NCBI RefSeq assembly: GCF_013340935.1 | Contig: NZ_WHOS01000009.1 | Span: 62,001 to 126,000, forward strand | Reading direction: 5' to 3' | Length of the DNA: 64,000 bases | DNA from: Azospirillum melinis | Lineage (GTDB): Bacteria > Pseudomonadota > Alphaproteobacteria > Azospirillales > Azospirillaceae | Part shown: in pieces, positions 52,580-61,489 of the stretch | Layout of the letters: the number at the start of each line of letters is the position of its first letter | Position numbering within the stretch: position 1 is the first letter of the stretch | Translations under genes and position numbers: made by a program | The notes under the pieces: generated by a model | Databases searched by the model: none | Told to the model about the DNA's origin: nothing | Seen by the model: the letters and a program-made list of their open reading frames with translations, nothing else

Positions 52580-54622
52580 ATGAGTAACCAGCGCAATTCT
52601 GGACAGCGCAATACGGGCCAGCGCAAATCCGGCAACGCCGCCGCGAACGCCGCCGCGAACGCCGCGGCTCTGGTCGGGCAGGCCGTGCCGCTGCACCAGT
52701 CCGGCCGTCTGACCGAGGCGGAAGCGCTCTATCGTCAGGCGCTCGCCGCACAACCGCGCCAGCCGGACGCCCTGCACCTGCTGGGCATGATCGCCTGCCA
52801 GACCGGCCGCTTCACCGACGCCGCCGACCTGATCGGGCAGGCGGTGGCGGCCAAACGCGACGTCCCCGATTACCACGCCAACCTCGCCTACGCCCTCCAG
52901 GCGCTCGGCCGCCCGGCCGAGGCGGAACGCGCCGCCCGCAACGCCCTGCGCCTGCGCCGCCCGTTCCCGGAAGCCGCCAACACGCTGGGCAACGCGCTGA
53001 ACGCCCAGGGCAAGGCGGAGGAAGCCGCCGACGCCTACCGTGCCGCCCTGCGCGCCCGTCCCGATTACGCGGAGGCGGAGGGCAACCTCGGCACCGTGCT
53101 GCGCAGCCTTGGGCGCTCGGCAGAGGCGGAACCGCTGCTGCGCCGCACATTGGCAGCCAACCCGTCCCTGGTGGAAGCGCGCGCCGCCCTCGGCCTCACC
53201 CTGCTCGACCTGGGGCGGAGCGAGGAGGGGGAGGCTGCCTTGCGTGCCGTGCTGGCCCAACGGCCGGATCACGCGCCGGCCGCGCTCGCCCTGGCCGGAT
53301 CGCTGCAACGCCGCGGGGCCGATGCGCTGCCAACCCACCGCCGCCATCTGATGCTGGAGCCGGCGGATGCCGAGGGCTGGAACGCCCATGGCCTTGCTCT
53401 CCAATCCGCCGACCGGATCGCCCCGGCCGGCGAGGCCTTCGCCCGTGCCCTGCGGCTCGCCCCGACGATGGCGGAAGCGATGACCAATCTCGGCACCGTC
53501 CGTCGCCTGCAAGGACGGATCGTGGAGTCCGCCGACCTGCAAAGCCGGGCGCTGGATCTGCGGCCGGGCTATGCCGCCGCCCAAACCAATCTGGCGCTCG
53601 CCCTTCAAGATCTCGGCGACGATGCGGCTGCCGAGCAGGAATTCACCCAAGCCCTGGAGGCCGATCCGGCGCAGGCGCTTGCCCGCTTCAACCGGGCCAT
53701 CCTGCGCCTGCGGCAGGGCCGGCTTGCGGAGGGGTGGGAAGACTACGCCGTCCGCTTCGAGTCCGGCCGCCTGAAACCGAAGCATCCCTTCAATATCCCG
53801 GAATGGGACGGTGGCGACCTCGCCGGGCGCCGTCTGTTGCTGTGGGCCGAACAGGGGCTGGGCGACGAGCTGATGTTCGGCGCACTGCTGCCGGAGGCCC
53901 TGGCCCGCTTTCCCGGCACCATCGTCGAATGCGAGCCGCGGCTGGTCCCGCTGTTCCAGCGCTCCTTCCCCGGCACCACGGTGCGGGGGCCGACGCGAAG
54001 GCCAGCCGATGCAGACTGCCATCTGGGCTTCGGCTCCTTGCCACGCCTGCTCTGGCGGACCGCCCCCGTGCCGCCGCCGCCCGCCGGCTGGCTGAAGCCC
54101 GACCCGCTGCAGGTCGCAGCATGGCGGTCGCGTCTGGAGGCATTCGGTCCCGGTTTGAAAATCGGCATTGCCTGGACCAGCCAGCGACTCACCACCGAAC
54201 GTCGCCAGTCCTATACGGAGTTGGAGGATTGGGCGCCCCTGCTGCGCCTGCCCGGCCTGCATGCGGTCAGCCTGCAATATGACGGGCGGGAAGCGGAGAT
54301 CGCGGCCATCGAGGAGCGCCTGGGCGTGTGCGTCCACCGCTGGCCCGACCTTGACCAGATCGCCGATCTGGAGGGTACCGCCGCCCTCATGGCGAACCTC
54401 GACCTTGTGGTCACGGTGGCATCGTCCGCTGGGGAGATGGCGGCTGCGCTCGGCACTCCGGTTTGGCGTCTGGGCCGCCGTGACTGGACCCAACTCGGCA
54501 CCGACGTCCGACCCTGGTTTCCCTCCATGCGCTGCATCCAGCCGGATGCCGGCGATAGCATTAAAGACGCGATACAAAAGGCGATTCACCTGCTTAACAG
54601 ACTTTCCGCAGGTGATCTATGA
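52580..54622 (+). CDS. TPR-repeat glycosyltransferase-like protein
   Basis: A 680-residue protein. After a low-complexity N-terminus rich in Asn, Gln, Gly and Ala (NQRNSGQRNTGQRKSGNAAA), about nine to ten TPRs span residues 35-395. A GT-B-like domain follows: GRRLLLWAEQGLGDELMFGALLPEALARFPG, IVECEPRLVPLFQRSFP, GLKIGIAWTSQ, and DLVVTVASSAGEMAAALGTPVWRLG. This architecture occurs in proteins of the O-GlcNAc-transferase-like and flagellin-modification groups. The usual catalytic residues cannot be assigned with confidence. It overlaps the next, related gene by 4 nt. Donor sugar unknown. Confidence 0.82.
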   Translation: MSNQRNSGQRNTGQRKSGNAAANAAANAAALVGQAVPLHQSGRLTEAEALYRQALAAQPRQPDALHLLGMIACQTGRFTDAADLIGQAVAAKRDVPDYHANLAYALQALGRPAEAERAARNALRLRRPFPEAANTLGNALNAQGKAEEAADAYRAALRARPDYAEAEGNLGTVLRSLGRSAEAEPLLRRTLAANPSLVEARAALGLTLLDLGRSEEGEAALRAVLAQRPDHAPAALALAGSLQRRGADALPTHRRHLMLEPADAEGWNAHGLALQSADRIAPAGEAFARALRLAPTMAEAMTNLGTVRRLQGRIVESADLQSRALDLRPGYAAAQTNLALALQDLGDDAAAEQEFTQALEADPAQALARFNRAILRLRQGRLAEGWEDYAVRFESGRLKPKHPFNIPEWDGGDLAGRRLLLWAEQGLGDELMFGALLPEALARFPGTIVECEPRLVPLFQRSFPGTTVRGPTRRPADADCHLGFGSLPRLLWRTAPVPPPPAGWLKPDPLQVAAWRSRLEAFGPGLKIGIAWTSQRLTTERRQSYTELEDWAPLLRLPGLHAVSLQYDGREAEIAAIEERLGVCVHRWPDLDQIADLEGTAALMANLDLVVTVASSAGEMAAALGTPVWRLGRRDWTQLGTDVRPWFPSMRCIQPDAGDSIKDAIQKAIHLLNRLSAGDL

Positions 54623-57600
54623 ACACTGCCGACTGGTTTGCCGAGGCGCTGCGCCATCACCAGCATGGAGCGCTGGACGCTGCGGAGCCTCTGTATCGAC
54701 GGGTATTGCAGGCTGAGCCGCTCCATGCAGACGCCCTGCATCTGCTCGGCGTTCTCAACCACCAGCGCAACGAAAACCTTCAAGCCGTTGATCTGATTTC
54801 CAAAGCTGTCGATCTGGCTCCCGAAGTGGCGGACTATCACGCCAATCTCGGGATCGCTCTGCAACGTCTGGACAAGCTCGCAGAAGCCGAAGCAGCGCAG
54901 CGACGGGCGTTGGAGCGCGATCACAGCCATGTCGGCGCCCATTTCAATCTCGGCCTTGTGCTGGCGGCGCAAGGGCGTTTGGCGGAGGCGGCGGACCATT
55001 ATGCGGAGGCCGCCCGGCTGTCACCCGATCTGGCCGACGCGCACCTTAATCTCGGCGCTGCCCTGCAAGGTCTTGGGCGGGCGGACGAAGCGTTGGCGTC
55101 CCACACACGAGCCGCGGATCTGCTGCCGGGCGATCCCCGTCCCTGGACCAACCGGGCCGTCAGCCTGCGCCAGCTCGGCCGGTTGGACGAGGCCGCCGAG
55201 GCCTTGCGGATGGCCTCGACATTGGGCGGAGGGGCCACCGATGCCTCGGCCTTGTCCGCTCTGGCGGCCGCACTCCACGCCGCCGGGCGGATGGAGGCCG
55301 CGGCGGAACGCTACGCCGATGCCCTGCGGCTCGACCCGCGCGATCCGTTCTGCCTCAATGGCTTGGGGCTGTGTCTTAAAGCTCTCGGTCAGCTGGAAGA
55401 CGCCGCGACCTGCTTCGACGCGGTCACGGCCATTCAGCTTGACCATGTCGACGCGCTGGACAATCTCGGCAGCGTCCGCACCGCCCAAGGCCGCCCAGCC
55501 GAGGCGGAGGCCCTGCACCGGCAGGCAGTCCATCACCGGCCGGACTTCGCCGGCGCCTGGAACAATCTGGGCAATGCCCGCCACGCCGCCGGCCGCACCG
55601 CCGACGCCTGGAGGGCATGGCATACGGCCTTGGCGCTGGACCCGGTGCTGGCGGAGACCCACACGAACCTGGGCAACGCCCTTCGCAGCGCCGAGCGTTT
55701 CGCCGAAGCCGAACGGTCGCAGCGCCGCGCCATCCGCCTTGCCCCGCTGGAGGCGCCGTCCCGCAACAATCTGGGCCATCTGCGCCAGGGCCGGCACGAC
55801 TATGCCGGCGCGGCGAACTGTTACCGCAGCGCCCTGGCGCTCGACCCTGCTTATGGCGAGGCGTGGAGCAATCTGGGGCTGGCCTGCCAGCGGCTGGGCG
55901 ACAGCGGGGAGGCGGAGCGCTGCTACGACCGGGCGCTGATCCTGCGGCCGGACCTCTCGCTGTCCCACTTCAACAAGGGCCTGCTGCGGCTGGAGGGCGG
56001 CGATCTCGACCGGGGCTGGCACGGCTATGCCTGGCGTTTCGGATCGGGTCAGGTCGGACAGGGGCGCCGGCCCCGTGCCCCGGCATGGCGTGGCGAGGAT
56101 CTGACCGGCCGACGCCTGATGATCTGGGGGGAGCAGGGTGTGGGCGACACCATCCTGTTCTCCGCCCTCTGCCCGGAGCTGGCCGGACGGGCCGTCTCCA
56201 CCATTCTGGAGATCGACCGCCGTCTTGTCCCGCTGTTCGCCCGTTCCTTCCCCAGCCTGAGGGTGCGGGCGGAGGCGATGGACGGGCAGGGGCAGGAGGC
56301 GATGACGATTCCGGACTATGACCGCCACGTGCCGATGGGGTCCTTGCCCCGCGTCCTCCGCCGCCGGCTGGCTGATTTCCCGCCGCGGCCATCCTGGCTG
56401 GTGCCCGATGCCGGGCTGGTGGAGCGGTGGCGCGGACGGCTGGCGGCCCTCGGTCCGGGGCTGCGCATCGGCATCGGCTGGCGCAGCCAGATGATGACGT
56501 CCGAACGCAGCGCCGCCTATCTGCCGCTGGACGCCTGGGCGCCGCTGTTCGCACTGTCCGGCATCCAATGGGTTTTGTTGCAGTATGGGGAGGTGGAGGA
56601 GGAGGTGCGGCAGGCCGAGAGGCGCTTCGGCATCCGCCTGCACCGTTGGGACGAGCTAGACCGCAAGGACGATTTCGACGGCGTCGCCGCCCTGATCGCC
56701 GGTCTGGACCTCGTCATCTCGCCCGCCATGTCGATCGGCGAACTGGCTGGAGCGCTGGGCACCCCGGTCTGGCGCTTCGGCACCCGCGACTGGACGCAGC
56801 TGGGAGCCGGCGTGCGCCCCTGGTATCCGTCGATGCGGCTGTTCCAGCCCAGCCCCGGCAAACCACTGTCGGCGACGATGGCCGACATGGCGCGTGCGCT
56901 GCGATCCCTTTCCCCCCAACGGATACCGCCTCCCCCCCGGGGAGAGGGCTGGGGGAGAGGAACTATCCCGGATGGCGAGAGGCTGGCGGCGCAGGCGGTC
57001 GCTCTGCACCGGCAAGGCCAGTTTGCAAAGGCCGAAATGCTGCACCGGCAGGCCGTCGCCATGGCTCCGACCCAGCCGGCAGCCTGGACCAACGGCGGCC
57101 TGACCCTGCTTCGGCTCGGCCAAGTCAAGGCCGCCATCCGCTGGCACCGGCTTGCGGTGGCGCTGAACCCGGCCTTTGCCGAAGCGCTGGGCAATCTCGG
57201 CGTGGCGCTCCAGGCCGATGCCGCGGCGCCCGAGGCCGCCACGCTGCACCGCCGCACCGTCCGGCTGCGCCCAGCGCAGGCGGAAAGCTGGGGCAACCTC
57301 GCCGCAGCGCTGCTCGCCGCCCGCCGCTTCGCCGAGGCGGCAAACGCCTGCACCCGTGCGGCGGCCCTGGCACCGGCCCTTGCCGGGGTGCTGACCACGG
57401 CCGGTGCGGCTGCGAAAGGACTGGGGCGCTTCGCCGAGGCCGCCCGCCACTCCCGCCGGTCGCTGCGCCTCGTCCCGGCATCGCCCAAGGGCTGGTCGAA
57501 CCTGGGCATGGCGTTGGCCGGGCTCGGGCGCTGGGACGACGCGCTGTACGCCCACCGCCATGCGATGGCGCTCGCCCCCGATCTGCCGGATGTGCTGGTC

Positions 57601-58638
57601 AACCACGGCCACACGCTGCTGATGCGGGGGGAGCGCCGGCTCGCCGCCCTGTTGGCCGACCGCACGCTGAGGCTGGCCCCAGGCCGGGCCGAGGCATTGA
57701 TGAACCGGGCCCTGCTGCGGCTGGCCGACGGTGATCTCGGCGGCGGCTGGGCCGACTATGCCCACCGCTTCGCCACCGGCGACGCCGTGTCCCGCCGCCT
57801 CGATCTCCCCGAATGGCAGGGAGAGCCGCTGGCCGGCCGCCGCATCCTGGTTTGGGGAGAGCAGGGGTTGGGCGACGAGATCCTGTTCGGCACGGCGCTG
57901 CCCGATCTGCTCGGTCAGGCGGGAAGGGTCATCGTCGAATGCGACCCGCGCCTTGCCGGGCTCTTCGCCCGCGCCCTGCCGGCGGCAGAGGTCCGGGCGC
58001 CCAGCGCGGATCCGCGGGATGCCGATTGCCACGCGCCGCTGGGCAGCGTCGCGGCACGGCTGCGGCCGGATTTGCGGCGGTTCCGCGCGGACAGCCCGCT
58101 GCTCACCGCCGATCCCGGGCTGGCGGCGGGTTGGCGCGGGAGGCTGGCGACGCTCGGCCCTGGCTTGCGGGTCGGCATCTGCTGGCGCAGCAGCCGGATG
58201 ACGGCGGACCGGGCCGGCGCCTACAGCCGGATCACACAATGGTCACCGGTCTTCAGCGTCCCCGGCATCGCCTTCGTCAGCCTGCAATATGACGGACACG
58301 ACGCGGAGCGGGAGGAGGCCCTGCACCGCTTCGGCACCGCCCTGCATCACTGGCCCGATCTGGACCAACGCAACGATCTGGACGGGGTGGCGGCGCTCAT
58401 GTCCGGCCTGGATCTGGTCATATCCGCACCGACCGCAGTGGGGGAACTGGCCGCGGCGCTCGGCGTGCCGGTCTGGCGGATCGCCGGGGCCGGGGACTGG
58501 TCGGTCCTGGGAACGGCGGTGCGGCCCTGGTTCCCGACGATGTCGCTGATCGGCCGGTCCGGCGACCATGACGCCGCCCTTGCTACAGTCGCGCAGCGCC
58601 TGCGCCGACTGGCTGACGGCTGCTCCCAGTCGGGGTGA
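54619..58638 (+). CDS. Giant tandem TPR-GT-TPR-GT protein
   Basis: A 1339-residue protein made of two complete copies of the module of its upstream neighbour. Module 1: TPRs about 1-470, GT-like domain about 490-760 (GRRLMIWGEQGVGDTILFSAL, LRIGIGWRSQMMTSERSAAY, DLVISPAMSIGELAGALG). Module 2: TPRs about 790-1065, GT-like domain about 1070-1339 (GRRILVWGEQGLGDEILFG, LRVGICWRSSRMTADRAGAY, DLVISAPTAVGELAAALG). The linker at about 768-790 (PPPPRGEGWGRG) is encoded by C-rich and G-rich DNA like a dispersed intergenic element, suggesting two once-separate genes were joined. Start overlaps the upstream stop (ATGA). Confidence 0.82.
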   Translation: MNTADWFAEALRHHQHGALDAAEPLYRRVLQAEPLHADALHLLGVLNHQRNENLQAVDLISKAVDLAPEVADYHANLGIALQRLDKLAEAEAAQRRALERDHSHVGAHFNLGLVLAAQGRLAEAADHYAEAARLSPDLADAHLNLGAALQGLGRADEALASHTRAADLLPGDPRPWTNRAVSLRQLGRLDEAAEALRMASTLGGGATDASALSALAAALHAAGRMEAAAERYADALRLDPRDPFCLNGLGLCLKALGQLEDAATCFDAVTAIQLDHVDALDNLGSVRTAQGRPAEAEALHRQAVHHRPDFAGAWNNLGNARHAAGRTADAWRAWHTALALDPVLAETHTNLGNALRSAERFAEAERSQRRAIRLAPLEAPSRNNLGHLRQGRHDYAGAANCYRSALALDPAYGEAWSNLGLACQRLGDSGEAERCYDRALILRPDLSLSHFNKGLLRLEGGDLDRGWHGYAWRFGSGQVGQGRRPRAPAWRGEDLTGRRLMIWGEQGVGDTILFSALCPELAGRAVSTILEIDRRLVPLFARSFPSLRVRAEAMDGQGQEAMTIPDYDRHVPMGSLPRVLRRRLADFPPRPSWLVPDAGLVERWRGRLAALGPGLRIGIGWRSQMMTSERSAAYLPLDAWAPLFALSGIQWVLLQYGEVEEEVRQAERRFGIRLHRWDELDRKDDFDGVAALIAGLDLVISPAMSIGELAGALGTPVWRFGTRDWTQLGAGVRPWYPSMRLFQPSPGKPLSATMADMARALRSLSPQRIPPPPRGEGWGRGTIPDGERLAAQAVALHRQGQFAKAEMLHRQAVAMAPTQPAAWTNGGLTLLRLGQVKAAIRWHRLAVALNPAFAEALGNLGVALQADAAAPEAATLHRRTVRLRPAQAESWGNLAAALLAARRFAEAANACTRAAALAPALAGVLTTAGAAAKGLGRFAEAARHSRRSLRLVPASPKGWSNLGMALAGLGRWDDALYAHRHAMALAPDLPDVLVNHGHTLLMRGERRLAALLADRTLRLAPGRAEALMNRALLRLADGDLGGGWADYAHRFATGDAVSRRLDLPEWQGEPLAGRRILVWGEQGLGDEILFGTALPDLLGQAGRVIVECDPRLAGLFARALPAAEVRAPSADPRDADCHAPLGSVAARLRPDLRRFRADSPLLTADPGLAAGWRGRLATLGPGLRVGICWRSSRMTADRAGAYSRITQWSPVFSVPGIAFVSLQYDGHDAEREEALHRFGTALHHWPDLDQRNDLDGVAALMSGLDLVISAPTAVGELAAALGVPVWRIAGAGDWSVLGTAVRPWFPTMSLIGRSGDHDAALATVAQRLRRLADGCSQSG
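56931..56970 (+). repeat. In-frame C/G-rich repeat-like element at the module junction
   Basis: CCCCCCCGGGGAGAGGGCTG and its continuation GGGGAGAGG resemble the CCCTCTCCC...GGGAGAGGG family of dispersed intergenic repeats in high-GC proteobacteria. Here it lies inside a coding frame, exactly between two duplicated modules. Confidence 0.45.
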
Positions 58639-58709
58639 TCCTCGGAGAGTGAATGATTCGGCGCAATTCCGCATTGCGATTCCCGAGCGCGCCCATTATC
58701 GACTATGGC

Positions 58710-58742
58710 CGCCGGGTCCCGCGCAGGGTGGATGACCCGGCG
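58710..58742 (+). terminator. Hairpin after the TPR-GT gene
   Basis: Perfect 9-bp stem CGCCGGGTC / GACCCGGCG with a 15-nt loop, about 70 nt beyond the stop, no T-tail. A smaller inverted repeat CGCAAT-N5-ATTGCG lies at 58662-58678. Confidence 0.4.
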
Positions 58743-58810
58743 CCCGCTCCGTCGTAAGCTGCTTCGGCAAGCCGAATGACGACAGCGGGACTTCAGCGAA
58801 AGGACGGTCG

Positions 58811-59536
58811 GTGCGGTCTGAGGACGCTCTTGCCAACATAGACGTCGCGGTGCTCGCCGGCGGGCTCGGCACGCGCATCCGGGGCGTTTTGGGTGACACG
58901 CCGAAGGTCCTGGCACCGATTGCGGGCCGCGCCTTCCTCGGTCACCTGCTCGATTATCTGTCCACCTACGGGTCGCGCCGCGTGGTGCTGTGCCTGGGCC
59001 ATCTGGCCGACCGGGTGACGGCCTGGCTCGCCCGCGGGGATTCGGCCGGCACCATCGACGTGGTCTGCCAGATCGAACCGCGCCCGCTCGGCACCGCAGG
59101 CGCGCTCGGCTATGTCCGCAAGGAGTTGCGAAGCAGCACCATCCTTGTGGTGAACGGCGACACCTTCCTGGACGCAGACCTGCGCGCCTTCATCGCCTCG
59201 CACCGGCTGTCGGGGGCGGAGGCGTCGGTGCTCTGCGTGACGGTGGAGGACGCATCCCGCTTCGTACGGGTGGAGATCGGTCCCGACAGCCGCGTCCGCC
59301 GCTTTCTGGACAAGGCGCCGGGAGCGGGCACCATCAATGCCGGGGTCTATCTGTTTTCCGCCGCCTTCCTCGACCGCTTTGTCGCGTCGGGTGCGGTGTC
59401 GCTGGAACGCGACGTGCTGGAAAAGCTGCCGGCCGGCACGCTGAACGCCCATGTCGCCAAGGCCCGCTTCCTCGACATCGGCACGCCGGAAAGCCTCGCC
59501 ACCGCCGCCAGCGTCATTGCCGGCCGGGAGTCCTGA
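58811..59536 (+). CDS. Sugar-1-phosphate nucleotidyltransferase (HddC/PtmE-like)
   Basis: A 241-residue nucleotidyltransferase making an NDP-sugar from NTP and sugar-1-phosphate. N-terminal signature AVLAGGLGTRIRGVLGDTPKVL (GGxGTR...PK), the metal-binding VVNGDTFLDAD and substrate-binding PLGTAGAL and NAGVYLF segments, and FLDIGTPE near the end. It is closest in plan to D-glycero-D-manno-heptose-1-phosphate guanylyltransferase (HddC) and to PtmE-like enzymes of the legionaminic acid pathway. Start is GTG with AAAGGA 8 nt upstream. The sugar cannot be identified, but pseG follows 157 bp later. Confidence 0.88.
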   Translation: MRSEDALANIDVAVLAGGLGTRIRGVLGDTPKVLAPIAGRAFLGHLLDYLSTYGSRRVVLCLGHLADRVTAWLARGDSAGTIDVVCQIEPRPLGTAGALGYVRKELRSSTILVVNGDTFLDADLRAFIASHRLSGAEASVLCVTVEDASRFVRVEIGPDSRVRRFLDKAPGAGTINAGVYLFSAAFLDRFVASGAVSLERDVLEKLPAGTLNAHVAKARFLDIGTPESLATAASVIAGRES

Positions 59537-59693
59537 GGGGGACTCCCGACGTGCCGTCCCGGGGGCCGCAATTTACCCCCGCACGCCCCCGGTCTGTCGC
59601 TGGACAGGTGCAAAGTGCCGGGCCAAGATGCTGGCCACCCCGATCCCGCGTGCCGTGGTAGGACAGCCACGCCGTCTCTTACGGACCCGCGCC

Positions 59694-60776
59694 ATGGCCG
59701 TCATCCTCATCCGTGCCGACGCCTCGCCGACCATCGGCACCGGCCATGTCATGCGCTGTCTCGCCGTGGCGGAAGCGCTGCGCGACCAGGGGCACGAGGC
59801 GCTGTTCGCCGCCGTGGAATCCACGCCCGCCATCGACCGCCGCCTGACCTCCGACGGCTTCCGCCATGTCTCCATCGCCGGCCCGGTGGGAGAGGCGGCG
59901 GATCTGGCCGCCACCCGCTCGCTGCTGCGGCGGGAACATGGCAGCGCGGTGATGCTCGACGGCTACCGCTTCGGCGAGGCCTACCGCGCAGGGCTTCAGG
60001 CGGCGGGCGCACGGGTGCTGGCCTGGGACGACCTGGGCGACGGCACGCCGCTGCACGCCGACCTCGTCGTCAATGCGGCACCGCAGGCCGCCGCCCTTCC
60101 CTATGACGCGATGGCGCCCGGCGCCGTCCTGCTGCTCGGCCCCGGCTATGCCCCGCTGCGGCGGGAGGTGCGGCTGGCGGCACAGGCGCAACGGCTCGGC
60201 ATCGCCGAACGCCCGGTGCTGCTGGTGACCTTCGGCGGTTCCGACCCGCTGGGGTTGACCGGCCCGGTCCTGGAAGCGTTGGCAAAGCGGCGGCCCGACG
60301 GCTGCCGGATCGTCGCCATCGTCGGCGGCAGCAATCCGCGCGCGGCGGAGGTGGCAGGGCTTGCCGGCGATGGGCTTGCCGTGGAGATCGATTGTCCGCG
60401 AATGGGCGCGCTGATGGCGGAAAGCGGGCTGGCGGTGTCGGCCGGCGGCGGCACCATGGGCGAACTGGCGGTCCTGGCGGTGCCGACCCTGCTGGTGGTC
60501 ACCGCCGACAATCAGGCGACGGCGAGCAGCGATGCCGCGGAACTCGGCTGGAGCAGTGCCGTGGATGCCCGTGGCCGCCAACCGACCGAAGCGGCTGGGA
60601 TCATAGCCGAGCGAGCGCTCGCTCTATGGGCCGATGCGGAACAGCGGCAGCGGATGCAGGATGCCGCCGCGAAATTGGCGCTGGATGGAGAGGGAGCGGT
60701 GCGCATCGCTTGCGCCCTCACCGGCCCCGCCCCCAAATCGGGCAGCGCCGCCCGGCGTCGGACGGCGCTCGCCTGA
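59694..60776 (+). CDS. pseG: UDP-2,4-diacetamido-2,4,6-trideoxy-beta-L-altropyranose hydrolase, PseG
   Basis: A 360-residue GT-B-fold hydrolase of the pseudaminic acid pathway. The N-terminal segment has PTIGTGHVMRCLAVAEAL with H18 at the catalytic position known in PseG. Further marks are LDGYRFGEAYRAGL, DDLGDGTPLHADLVVNAAP, LLVTFGGSDPLGLTG and SAGGGTMGELAVLAVPTLLVVTADNQ (in part SAGGGTMGELAVL). The last about 40 residues are an extension. The other pse genes are not in the window. With the nucleotidyltransferase and the TPR-GT genes it suggests nonulosonate glycosylation of flagellin or a surface glycan. Confidence 0.88.
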   Translation: MAVILIRADASPTIGTGHVMRCLAVAEALRDQGHEALFAAVESTPAIDRRLTSDGFRHVSIAGPVGEAADLAATRSLLRREHGSAVMLDGYRFGEAYRAGLQAAGARVLAWDDLGDGTPLHADLVVNAAPQAAALPYDAMAPGAVLLLGPGYAPLRREVRLAAQAQRLGIAERPVLLVTFGGSDPLGLTGPVLEALAKRRPDGCRIVAIVGGSNPRAAEVAGLAGDGLAVEIDCPRMGALMAESGLAVSAGGGTMGELAVLAVPTLLVVTADNQATASSDAAELGWSSAVDARGRQPTEAAGIIAERALALWADAEQRQRMQDAAAKLALDGEGAVRIACALTGPAPKSGSAARRRTALA

Positions 60777-60799
60777 GGTTTTACCGCCGGCCGCTTGCG

Positions 60800-61309
60800 T
60801 CAGCTGACCACCCGCCAAGTGCCGTCCGCCTGCTGACAGGCAGTGCCGAAGCCCTGCTGGGTGCGGCCCTGGACGACGATGGTCGTCTGGTATTCGCGGC
60901 AGAGCTGGCCCTGCGGCCCGGTCCCCTCGCGCACGGGGGTGTAGGTGCCGTAATTGCCGGTCTCCGGGTTGTTCCAGCGCACGGTGCTGCCGGTCGGCGC
61001 GCTGTAGGCGTTGACCGCTGCCTGCTGGGCATAATTCTGGTCGGCACGGTCGAGCGAGGCGCCGGCTGCATTGCCCAGCGCCGCACCCAGCAGCGTGCCG
61101 ACGCCCACCGCCACCAGCTTGCCGCTGCCGCCGCCGAAGCGCGAGCCTGCCAAACCGCCGACCACGCCGCCCAGCACGGTGCCGGCCGTCTGCTTGTTGG
61201 CGCTGACGCCGCCATAGGAGTCGCTGTAGCCGGGCTGGGCGCAGCCGGCGAGCGGGGCCGCGAGCAGGCTGGCGGACAGCGCGGCGGCGAGGAAGGGGCT
61301 GGCTTTCAT
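60800..61309 (-). CDS. Glycine-zipper outer-membrane lipoprotein (17-kDa antigen type)
   Basis: A 169-residue lipoprotein with lipobox LAGC at C23. A glycine-zipper 2TM segment follows (TVLGGVVGGLAGSRFGGGSGK, VGTLLGAALGNAAGA) and the C-terminal domain WNNPETGNYGTYTPVREG with CREYQTTIVVQGRTQQGFGTACQQ in typical RT0821-like form. Such proteins sit in the outer membrane; their role is structural or unknown. The ATG at 61309 is right for the lipobox, with GAGAG 6 nt upstream. Upstream, TCCTGTTGGG occurs twice in tandem at about 61320-61339. Confidence 0.88.
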   Translation of the reverse strand: MKASPFLAAALSASLLAAPLAGCAQPGYSDSYGGVSANKQTAGTVLGGVVGGLAGSRFGGGSGKLVAVGVGTLLGAALGNAAGASLDRADQNYAQQAAVNAYSAPTGSTVRWNNPETGNYGTYTPVREGTGPQGQLCREYQTTIVVQGRTQQGFGTACQQADGTWRVVS

Positions 61310-61489
61310 GGTGGCTCTCGTCCTGTTGGGTCCTGTTGGGATCGACACGAAACCGTTCGTTCCTGACGCCATCAACATGGCTGACCCGCATCTTATTCCC
61401 GATGCGTGACGCGGTGCCTCGGTTGCTCCTATGATCGACCCAACGGTTCCACAAAGGAATCGACGACAAACCCTTGGGAGGGAACGAAC

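Noticed and set aside
54619..58638. Possibility that the giant TPR-GT gene is two genes joined by a sequencing error
   Set aside because: The frame is open without interruption through the linker, with normal codon positions on both sides, so I annotate one gene; it remains a point to check against reads.
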